Assembly (NCBI GenBank): GCA_964400515.1
Contig: CAYNTJ010000003.1
Location: forward strand, 62,001-126,000
Reading direction: 5' to 3'
Length of the DNA: 64,000 bases
DNA from: JAAYHV01 sp964400515
GTDB taxonomy: Bacteria > Bacillota > Clostridia > Peptostreptococcales > Anaerovoracaceae
The notes under the pieces are model-generated. The model was given only the letters and a program-made list of their open reading frames with translations. It was not told the DNA's origin and made no database searches. Position 1 is the stretch's first letter. Each line of letters begins with the position of its first letter. A program made the translations under genes and the position numbers. This document shows, piece after piece, positions 24,926 through 32,201 of this stretch.

Positions 24926-26317
24926 TCACTTTCCCACAGCTATTTTTTCATTGACATCTATACCTATTACCTTATAACCTTTTTCCCTAAGACCCTTAAT
25001 ATACTCTATAATCTCTGCCGTTAAAATCTCTCCCGGGCATGCAATTGGTATACCCGGAGGATAAGGTATTATGGATTCTGCCACTATTTTCCCCTCGCCT
25101 TCGGAAAGCTTTATTCTTTTTTTCGCCTTGGGGATTTCCTTTAATGTCAAATTAAAATCACATTCTCCCGGCAAATTGACAAGATCCCTTCGCTCCGCAG
25201 AATCCGAAAACTCTTTTAAGGCATTTAGGAGTCTCGTATAATCCTCCCTTATATTTCCTATCCCCGTCATACACATTACAATGTTCCCCGAAACCAATTC
25301 AGGATATATACCTTTTCCCATTAGCCTTTTTTCCAGCTCCCGTCCGTCAAGTCCGCAAGGGCTCATGTCAAGATTTATCTTAGTCTCATCCAGCATTGGG
25401 TGCTTCATAATTCTTAAACCCTCTATGCCATCAGCTTCCTTCAAAAAATACTCAATGTTACTTTTCCATTCTGAAATTAGTTCTTCAGCATGCTTTTTTA
25501 GTATCTTAGCGTTTATATCTAAGCTTCCCATAAGAAGATATGAAGGGCTGCTGCTTTCAATGGCTTGTAATCTGTCTTCCAGTTCAAATATGTCAACCCG
25601 TTTTGAACAAACATTCAAAATGGCGCTTTCCGTAAAGGAAAAAAGGGTTTTATGGGTACTGTTTATAACTATATCAGCTCCTCTGGTTTCTGCCGCTTTT
25701 GTTTCATTATAGAATTTGAGATGGGCACCGTGGGCCTGATCCACTATGAGCAGCATATTGTTTTCATGGGCAAGTCTTGCTATCTCCTTTATATCACTGC
25801 ACACGCCATAATAGTTCGGGCTGGGTAAAATAACGGCTTTTGCCTCCGGATTCATTGTAATTAATTTTTTTATTGTATCTACGGAAATTTCCCCGGATAT
25901 ACCATATTCCTTAATGAATTCCGGCTTGGCATAAATCGGTTTAACCCCTCCCAGCAGTACCCCGTTAAAAATGGATTTATGACAATTCCTGGCTACAATC
26001 ATTTTTTCACCACGCTTAACCGTGGCTAAGATCGATGCGATAAGGCCGCAGCTGCTTCCATTTATAAGAAGCTTCGTTTCCGGAACACCATAAAGCCTTC
26101 TATATGATTCCATAGTATTTTTAATAATGCCCTCCGGCTGAAATAGATTATCTGCCCCTTCTATTTCCGTTATATCACATTTTAAAATATTATCTAAAAA
26201 CTCACCGTAACCATATTTCCTAATATGGTCATTCCCTTTATGTCCGGGCATATGAAAGGAAACCGGATTGTTTATCTTGTGGCTTATTAGAAAATCTGCT
26301 ATTGTCATTTTTTCCAT
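24926..26317 (-). CDS. Orn/Lys/Arg decarboxylase family PLP enzyme
   Basis: 463 residues, the Bacillus SpeA/YaaO-like short form. NPVSFHMPGHKGND opens the major domain; LLINGSSCGLIASILA, LPSPNYYGVC and IVDQAHGAHL bind PLP and substrate, and INSTHKTLFSFTESAIL holds the PLP Lys. The C-terminal LSEGEGKIVAESIIPYPPGIPIACPGE block is typical. It should decarboxylate lysine, arginine or ornithine to a diamine; the substrate cannot be fixed. Start at 26317 follows TTGGAG by seven bases. Divergent from the betaine transporter operon. Confidence 0.88.
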   Translation of the reverse strand: MEKMTIADFLISHKINNPVSFHMPGHKGNDHIRKYGYGEFLDNILKCDITEIEGADNLFQPEGIIKNTMESYRRLYGVPETKLLINGSSCGLIASILATVKRGEKMIVARNCHKSIFNGVLLGGVKPIYAKPEFIKEYGISGEISVDTIKKLITMNPEAKAVILPSPNYYGVCSDIKEIARLAHENNMLLIVDQAHGAHLKFYNETKAAETRGADIVINSTHKTLFSFTESAILNVCSKRVDIFELEDRLQAIESSSPSYLLMGSLDINAKILKKHAEELISEWKSNIEYFLKEADGIEGLRIMKHPMLDETKINLDMSPCGLDGRELEKRLMGKGIYPELVSGNIVMCMTGIGNIREDYTRLLNALKEFSDSAERRDLVNLPGECDFNLTLKEIPKAKKRIKLSEGEGKIVAESIIPYPPGIPIACPGEILTAEIIEYIKGLREKGYKVIGIDVNEKIAVGK

Positions 26318-26345
26318 TTGATTTCTCCAATCAATTAGTAGTTAT

Positions 26346-26410
26346 GTGATATTTTATCACACTAAAACAGAATACTCAAATTTGACACAGTGACAATTCT
26401 ATGTTAATGT
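26346..26410. promoter_or_regulatory. Back-to-back divergent promoters with palindromic operator
   Basis: Plus strand: TTGACA (26382-26387), 17 bases, TAATGT (26405-26410) for the betaine operon. Minus strand: TTGAGT (26379-26374), 17 bases, TAAAAT (26356-26351) for the decarboxylase. The two -35 boxes are two bases apart. The palindrome GTGATA-TTT-TATCAC (26346-26360) covers the decarboxylase -10 and is a likely repressor site; its owner is unknown. Confidence 0.7.
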
Positions 26411-26443
26411 AGAGTTGTCTGTTAACATTTTGGGAGGTATAAA

Positions 26444-27646
26444 TTGAATCAATCTAATACAGTAATAGAAATCCGCAACCTATATAAGGTTTTCGGAAAA
26501 AATAAGAAAAAGGCATTGCGTTTAAGCAAGGAAGGTAAAGATAAAAATCAAATACTTGCAGCAACAGGAAGCACCATCGGTGTTGATAATGTAAGTTTTG
26601 ACATACAAAAAGGCGAAATTTTCGTTATTATGGGACTTTCCGGGAGCGGAAAGTCTACCATACTGAGGTGTTTAAATCAATTATTTAAAATTACAGAAGG
26701 AAGTATAAAGGTAAACGGTACTGAAATAAACAAATTGGACCACAAAGATTTACGTGAGTTCAGGCAGGAAAATCTATCCATGGTCTTTCAGCAATTCGCA
26801 CTATTACCCCATCGTACAGTTTTGGAGAACACCTGCTTCGGTCTCGAAGTACAAGGCATAAAAAAGGAAGCACGGGAGAAAAAGGGTAAAGAAGTTTTGG
26901 AATCCGTCGGGCTTAACGGGTGGGAAAACGAATATCCCAATCAACTATCCGGAGGAATGAAGCAAAGAGTAGGTTTAGCTAGAGCATTGGCATCTAAGCC
27001 GGATATACTGTTGATGGATGAAGCTTTTAGTGCATTGGATCCTTTAATTCGTGAAGACATGCAAAATCTATTGTTGGAATTATTGGCCGATACAGATAAA
27101 ACCGTCGTTTTTATCACTCATGATTTAAATGAAGCCTTAAAACTAGGGGATCACATCGCGTTTTTAAAGGACGGCGAATTAATTCAAGTCGGCACACCGG
27201 ATGAGATTATTAACTCACCGGCAAATGATTACATAGCCAAATTTGTAAGAGGAGTTGATTTGACAAAGATACTAACTGCCAGCGATGTTATGAAGAAGCC
27301 TCATGCTCATGTAAACATTAAAAACGGGCCTTCTGCAGCATTGCACACTATGAAAGAGCATGGTATTTCCAGTATCTTTGTGGTGGATAGAGCCATGTCT
27401 TTGAAGGGTATAATCACAGCGGAAGAGGCCTCCTATGCAAAGGCCCACGGAGTAGAAAAATTAAGCGAATTGGAACTAACCCAGAGCCCGGTTGTTGAAG
27501 AATCTCTGCCCATAAGTGATTGTATGGGGTTAATTGCAGAAAGCAGTCTGCCTATAGCAGTTACCGGCGATGATAACAAATTACTGGGGGTTATCGTAAG
27601 AGGAAGTGTTATAGCAGCTTTAGACAATCAGAAGGAAGGTGAATAA
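26444..27646 (+). CDS. opuAA: Glycine betaine/proline ABC transporter ATP-binding protein with CBS domains
   Basis: 400 residues. Start is TTG at 26444, seven bases after GGGAGG; no ATG or GTG fits. Walker A GLSGSGKST, the Q-loop QQFALLPH, signature LSGGMKQR and Walker B ILLMDEAFSALD are all present. Residues after about 275 form a CBS pair (DVMKKPHAHVNIKNGPSAALH), the ionic-strength sensing part in OpuA-type importers. First gene of opuAA-AB-AC, for uptake of osmoprotectant or a methylated amine. Confidence 0.94.
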   Translation: MNQSNTVIEIRNLYKVFGKNKKKALRLSKEGKDKNQILAATGSTIGVDNVSFDIQKGEIFVIMGLSGSGKSTILRCLNQLFKITEGSIKVNGTEINKLDHKDLREFRQENLSMVFQQFALLPHRTVLENTCFGLEVQGIKKEAREKKGKEVLESVGLNGWENEYPNQLSGGMKQRVGLARALASKPDILLMDEAFSALDPLIREDMQNLLLELLADTDKTVVFITHDLNEALKLGDHIAFLKDGELIQVGTPDEIINSPANDYIAKFVRGVDLTKILTASDVMKKPHAHVNIKNGPSAALHTMKEHGISSIFVVDRAMSLKGIITAEEASYAKAHGVEKLSELELTQSPVVEESLPISDCMGLIAESSLPIAVTGDDNKLLGVIVRGSVIAALDNQKEGE

Positions 27647-27647
27647 A

Positions 27648-28487
27648 ATGTCAAAAATACCTTTGGCTAATTATATAGATAACGCTGTGGATTGGATGCA
27701 AGACAGCTGGGGACCTGCCCTGGACATATTATCCGAAATACAAGATAATCAGGTGCGTTTTTTAACGGAGTTTTTAAGCAATACCCCCTGGTGGCTAATA
27801 GTTGCCATAATAGGTTTAATAGCTTGGAAAGCAAGCAGTATTAAATTATGTATTGGTTCGGTTTTGGGTTTGTTTTTAATTAATAACCTTGAGCTTTGGG
27901 AGCCTTTCATAGAAACCCTCGTTTTAGTAATATGGTCAGCTGTAATATCAATGATTATAGGTTTTCCTTTAGGCATACTGTCAGGAAAGAAAAACGGCTT
28001 TAATTCATTTATTATGCCAATATTAGACTTCATGCAAACAATGCCGTCCTTCGTTTACCTGATCCCCGCATTATTATTATTCGGAATAGGTAAAGTCCCG
28101 GCTATATTTGCCACCGTAATATTTGCAATGCCTCCGGTTATAAGGTTGACGGACTTGGGAATTCGCCAAGTACCGACAGATTTAATCGAAGTTGGAGAAA
28201 CCTTTGGCTGTACTACTTTTCAGATGCTTTGGAAAATACAGCTTCCTGTAGCCATCCCCACTATCATGACAGGTGTCAACCAAACTATGATGTTAGCCCT
28301 TTCTATGGTCGTTATTTCTGCAATGATTGGAGCAGGGGGCCTGGGTGCAGGAGTTTTAGAATCTATAGCACAGCTAAAAAACGGACAGGGTTTTGAATTC
28401 GGTATAGCGGTTGTAATAATGGCGATAATTTTAGATAGGATTTTACAAGGTTTGGGAAAATCCTTGCAAGTTGATAAAGATAGATAA
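27648..28487 (+). CDS. opuAB: Glycine betaine/proline ABC transporter permease
   Basis: 279 residues. The ATG at 27648 lies just after the opuAA stop and seven bases after AAGG; a GTG nine bases upstream is less likely. About seven helices, with the EAA loop LTDLGIRQVPTDLIEVGETFGCTTFQMLWKIQLP cut here into ordinary parts. This coupling loop and the MMLALSMVVISAMIGAGGLG segment are typical of OpuAB/ProW. The substrate-binding protein is a separate gene, 12 bases downstream. Confidence 0.94.
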   Translation: MSKIPLANYIDNAVDWMQDSWGPALDILSEIQDNQVRFLTEFLSNTPWWLIVAIIGLIAWKASSIKLCIGSVLGLFLINNLELWEPFIETLVLVIWSAVISMIIGFPLGILSGKKNGFNSFIMPILDFMQTMPSFVYLIPALLLFGIGKVPAIFATVIFAMPPVIRLTDLGIRQVPTDLIEVGETFGCTTFQMLWKIQLPVAIPTIMTGVNQTMMLALSMVVISAMIGAGGLGAGVLESIAQLKNGQGFEFGIAVVIMAIILDRILQGLGKSLQVDKDR

Positions 28488-28499
28488 ATAGGAGGTACT

Positions 28500-29387
28500 A
28501 TGTTTAATAAGATTTTGAACAAAAAACTAATCGTTATAACTTTGATATTATCATTGACAATGATATTTATGTCCGGGTGTGGTTCGGAAGACAATTCCGA
28601 TGGAGACAATTCATCCGGAGAAACAATTACCATAGGTTATGTGAACTGGGCAGAATGCGTTGCTGCAAGTAATATCTGGAAAGTCATACTAGAAGATAAG
28701 GGCTACAGTGTAGAACTTACCCAGTTGGATGTGGCTCCGTTATATGTAGGTCTTAGTGAAGGAGATGTTGATATTTTCTTGGATTCATGGCTGCCTATAA
28801 CCCACGGCTCTTATTGGGACGAATACAAAGATACCATCGAGGATTGCGGTATATGGTATCAAAATCCGGCAAAAATCGGTGTGGTTGTGCCAACGTATGT
28901 AAATATAGATTCATTGGAAGAATTCAACAGCGTTGCCGACAAATTTGATAATAAGATTATAGGCATTGATCCGGGCGCAGGAATAATGAAAGCCAGCGAA
29001 AGCGCAATAGGCGACTATGATTTAGACGCAGAGCTTATACAGGGAAGTGAAGCCGCCATGATGGTTTCCATGGAAAAGGCTTATGAAAAGGAAGAGTGGA
29101 TTGCCATAACAGGTTGGAGTCCTCACTGGATGTTTGCCAGCTATGATTTGAAATATTTGGAAGATCCTAACGGTTCTTATGGTGCCGAAGAAGAAATACA
29201 TTCCCTATGTAATAAGGAATTTGCCAATGCAAACAGTGAAGTAGCCGATATGATTAAAAACTTCAAAATGACAGATGCTCAAATCGGTGGAATAGAAAAA
29301 CTTATACAAGATGGCATGGATCCATATGATGCTGCTCAAAAATGGATTGAAGACAATCAAGAAGTAGTGGACACTTGGATTAAATAA
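28500..29387 (+). CDS. opuAC: Glycine betaine-binding lipoprotein
   Basis: 295 residues. A lipoprotein signal ends at FMSGCGSED (Cys about residue 22), followed by a Ser/Asp/Gly-rich linker. The ligand domain has ITIGYVNWAECVAASNIWK, DIFLDSWLPITHGSYWDEY and ITGWSPHWMFASYDLK, whose Trp residues match the aromatic cage that holds quaternary amines in OpuAC/ProX. Last gene of the operon, before a strong terminator. Confidence 0.94.
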   Translation: MFNKILNKKLIVITLILSLTMIFMSGCGSEDNSDGDNSSGETITIGYVNWAECVAASNIWKVILEDKGYSVELTQLDVAPLYVGLSEGDVDIFLDSWLPITHGSYWDEYKDTIEDCGIWYQNPAKIGVVVPTYVNIDSLEEFNSVADKFDNKIIGIDPGAGIMKASESAIGDYDLDAELIQGSEAAMMVSMEKAYEKEEWIAITGWSPHWMFASYDLKYLEDPNGSYGAEEEIHSLCNKEFANANSEVADMIKNFKMTDAQIGGIEKLIQDGMDPYDAAQKWIEDNQEVVDTWIK

Positions 29388-29403
29388 CAAATGGATAATA
29401 TGT

Positions 29404-29431
29404 AACCGGAGAAATATCTCCGGTTTTTTTG
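29404..29431 (+). terminator. Terminator of the betaine transporter operon
   Basis: AACCGGAGA and TCTCCGGTT form a perfect 9-bp stem with an AATA loop, followed by a run of T, 17 bases after the opuAC stop. Confidence 0.93.
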
Positions 29432-29443
29432 TTATTCAATCTA

Positions 29444-29497
29444 TTGACAATTTTATAGGATTAGTATATACTAACTCTAGTTAGTTAAAGCTAACTA
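29444..29497 (+). promoter_or_regulatory. feo promoter with phased TTAG/CTAA operator array
   Basis: TTGACA (29444-29449), 17 bases, TATACT (29467-29472) is a near-consensus promoter. The palindrome TTAGTATATACTAA (29461-29474) covers the -10, and TAGTTAG-N6-CTAACTA (29478-29497) follows. TTAG, CTAA, TTAG and CTAA start at 29461, 29471, 29481 and 29491, exactly ten bases apart. TTAG...CTAA half-sites are typical of DtxR/IdeR/MntR metalloregulators, so iron-dependent repression is likely; no Fur box is seen. Confidence 0.72.
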
Positions 29498-29520
29498 TCA
29501 GCGATAAGGAGGTATTTACT

Positions 29521-29730
29521 ATGCCATTAATATTTATGAAGGAGAACGAATCTACCATAATTAAAAGAATAGGTGGAAACAAGGTAACCAGGTTGCATCT
29601 TGAAAAGCTGGGCTTCGTGGCAGGCTCAACAATAACCGTCATAACCCATTTTTCGGGTAACTTGATAGTAAATATCAAGGATACTCGAATAGCTCTAAGC
29701 AGTGAGCTAGCATCCAAAATATTGGTTTGA
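29521..29730 (+). CDS. feoA: FeoA family protein (first copy)
   Basis: 69-residue SH3-like FeoA domain (ENESTIIKRIGGNKVTRLHLEKLGFVAGSTITVI), which assists FeoB in Fe2+ uptake. ATG at 29521 follows AAGGAGG by about eight bases. First gene of the operon. Two adjacent feoA genes are common in Clostridia. Confidence 0.9.
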   Translation: MPLIFMKENESTIIKRIGGNKVTRLHLEKLGFVAGSTITVITHFSGNLIVNIKDTRIALSSELASKILV

Positions 29731-29744
29731 CAGGAGGTAACCAT

Positions 29745-29978
29745 ATGAGAACATTAAATAACGCAGAGATAGGAACCGTAGTTTCCGTCAAAAAAGTGCA
29801 CGGCACAGGCCCAATTAAGAAACGTTTGTTGGATATGGGCATTACAAAAGGATCAGATATTTATTTAAAAAAAGTGGCACCTTTAGGGGATCCCATGGAA
29901 ATTAATATAAGAAATTATGACCTTTCTATAAGGAAAGCCGATGCTGAGTTAATTGAAATATTGCAGGAGGTAGATTAA
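29745..29978 (+). CDS. feoA: FeoA family protein (second copy)
   Basis: 77 residues, TLNNAEIGTVVSVKKVHGTGPIKKRLLDMGITKGSDIYL, a canonical FeoA domain. The ATG at 29745 is about nine bases after CAGGAGG; an upstream start at 29727 would use this ribosome site as coding sequence. The stop overlaps the feoB start (TAATG), which couples the two. Confidence 0.92.
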   Translation: MRTLNNAEIGTVVSVKKVHGTGPIKKRLLDMGITKGSDIYLKKVAPLGDPMEINIRNYDLSIRKADAELIEILQEVD

Positions 29979-32161
29979 TGGAATTGAAAATAGCATTAGC
30001 CGGTAACCCTAACAGCGGTAAAACAACACTATTTAATGCTTTAACCGGGGGTAATCAATATGTTGGAAACTGGCCGGGAGTAACTGTGGAGAAAAAGGAA
30101 GGCCTATATAAAAAGGATAAGTCTCTGAGAATCGTGGATTTGCCGGGGATTTATTCCCTCTCCCCCTACACTTTAGAAGAGGTGGTTGCAAGAGATTATC
30201 TACTTAACGAAAAGCCGGATGCCGTAATAAATATTATTGATGGCACAAATCTGGAACGAAATCTATATTTAACCACCCAACTAAGGGAGCTTTCTATACC
30301 CGTAGTAGTGGCCATAAATAAAAGTGATATAAACGATAAGCGCAATGTAAGACTTAATATAAAAGAGCTGGAAAGAAATTTCGGATGTAGATTTTTATGC
30401 ATATCAGCTGCCAAGGGCGATGGAATAACCGAACTTATAGACATGGTTAAGGATGTTTCAGTAAAGTCATCAGGACTAATGCCAATCCATAACTTTTCGG
30501 GGAAACTTGAACATGCCTTGGCCCACATTGAAGACTTAATAAAAGAATATTTGCCCCATAAGGAACAGGAAAAATGGTATTCCCTGAAACTGTTTGAAAG
30601 GGATGAAAACATATTAAAAAGACTGGAGATTGATGACAAGACACAAGAAGCAATAGAAGCGACTATAAAGGAAGCGGAAAGGGAATTTGATGATGATTCC
30701 GAGAGTATAGTAACAAACGAAAGATATGTATACATTGCGGAGGCAATGAAAAGCTCATATATAAAGGAACGAAAAGATGCTTTAACCACTTCAGATAGGA
30801 TAGATAAGATTGTGACAAACAGGATATTGGCTCTGCCGATATTTGCCGGAATAATTTTCCTGATATATTACATAGCAATAACCACCGTGGGAAGTCTTAT
30901 CACCGATTGGACAAACGATGTTTTTGCTACAGCATGGATACAGGAACCCTTAGGGATTTGGCTTTCACAAACCAGCACACCCCTTTGGTTACAAGGTCTA
31001 TTAACAGAAGGTATAGTCGGAGGGGCAGGGGCTGTTATAGGCTTTGTGCCTCAAATATTAGTACTTTTTTTACTTTTAGGCGTTTTGGAAGACTGCGGCT
31101 ATATGGCAAGGATAGCCTTCATATTAGATAGGCTATTCAGAAAGTTCGGCCTAAGCGGCAAATCCTTTATCCCTATGCTAATCAGCACGGGTTGTGCAAT
31201 ACCAGGTATTATGGCATGCAGGACAATAGAAAATGACAGGGATAGAAGAATGACCATAACCACCACCTCATTTATGCCCTGCGGGGCAAAGCTTCCTATA
31301 ATAGCATTAATTGCCGGAGCTCTATTTGGTAATGCGGGATGGGTGGCTACAAGCGCATATTTTTTAGGTATAGGTTCGATAATAGTTTCCGGCATAATTC
31401 TTAAAAAGACCCAAAGATTCAAAGGAGATCCTGCCCCATTTATTATGGAACTTCCGGAATATCATTTACCAAGATTAAAGGCAGTCCTTAGCAGGATGTG
31501 GGAAAGGGGTTGGTCATTTATAAAAAAGGCAGGAACTATAATTGTACTCTCTTCTATATTAATATGGTTTACTTCATCATATTCTTGGTCATTAATGCCG
31601 GTAGAAAACTTCGAAGGCAGTATACTGTCTTCCATCGGCAACCTTTTTGCTTGGTTATTAAAGCCCTTAGGCTTTGGAAATTCCAAGGCAGCGACGGCTA
31701 CAATATTAGGTCTTGTGGCCAAGGAAAATATACTGGCAGCCTTTGGTATTCTTTATGGATACCAGGGCGAATTATCCGATGCCGGAAATGAAATTTGGTC
31801 CAATTTACAGGCAGAATACACAGCGTTATCCGCTTACTCTTTCATGGCTTTCAATTTGCTGTGCGCCCCTTGCTTTGCGGCCATAGGCGCTATAAGAAGA
31901 GAAATGAACAGTGCAAAATGGACATGGTTTGCCATCATATATCAAACAGGCTTTGCCTATTGTATTTCATTGATGATATATCAATTCGGCCTATTGTTTA
32001 CGGGAAGCTTAAATCCGTTGGGCTTATTGGCAGCAACCATTGTACTAATCTTCATGCTTTACAGATTGTTTAAAGGCGATAAAGAAAATATCAAAGAAAT
32101 CAACAAAATAACTCTGACTTCATGTGGAGGAAATTGTGCGGGCTGTAAAGGCTGCAAATAG
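29978..32161 (+). CDS. feoB: Ferrous iron transporter B
   Basis: 727 residues. N-terminal GTPase with G1 GNPNSGKTTLFN, G3 DLPGIYSL and G4 NKSD, then a helical GDI region and a membrane core with two Gate motifs (LISTGCAIPGIMACRTI, FNLLCAPCFAAIGAI). The C-terminus ends TSCGGNCAGCKGCK, a cysteine-rich tail which may replace the separate FeoC-type protein; that role is inference. It imports Fe2+ across the cytoplasmic membrane. Confidence 0.96.
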   Translation: MELKIALAGNPNSGKTTLFNALTGGNQYVGNWPGVTVEKKEGLYKKDKSLRIVDLPGIYSLSPYTLEEVVARDYLLNEKPDAVINIIDGTNLERNLYLTTQLRELSIPVVVAINKSDINDKRNVRLNIKELERNFGCRFLCISAAKGDGITELIDMVKDVSVKSSGLMPIHNFSGKLEHALAHIEDLIKEYLPHKEQEKWYSLKLFERDENILKRLEIDDKTQEAIEATIKEAEREFDDDSESIVTNERYVYIAEAMKSSYIKERKDALTTSDRIDKIVTNRILALPIFAGIIFLIYYIAITTVGSLITDWTNDVFATAWIQEPLGIWLSQTSTPLWLQGLLTEGIVGGAGAVIGFVPQILVLFLLLGVLEDCGYMARIAFILDRLFRKFGLSGKSFIPMLISTGCAIPGIMACRTIENDRDRRMTITTTSFMPCGAKLPIIALIAGALFGNAGWVATSAYFLGIGSIIVSGIILKKTQRFKGDPAPFIMELPEYHLPRLKAVLSRMWERGWSFIKKAGTIIVLSSILIWFTSSYSWSLMPVENFEGSILSSIGNLFAWLLKPLGFGNSKAATATILGLVAKENILAAFGILYGYQGELSDAGNEIWSNLQAEYTALSAYSFMAFNLLCAPCFAAIGAIRREMNSAKWTWFAIIYQTGFAYCISLMIYQFGLLFTGSLNPLGLLAATIVLIFMLYRLFKGDKENIKEINKITLTSCGGNCAGCKGCK

Positions 32162-32169
32162 TCATACTT

Positions 32170-32201
32170 AAAATGGCGGTACATAAGGGTACCGCCATTT
32201 T
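32170..32201. terminator. Bidirectional terminator between feoB and the histidine kinase
   Basis: AAAATGGCGGTAC (32170-32182) and GTACCGCCATTTT (32189-32201) form a perfect 13-bp stem with a six-base loop, directly before the kinase stop. T tracts are short on both strands. Confidence 0.82.
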
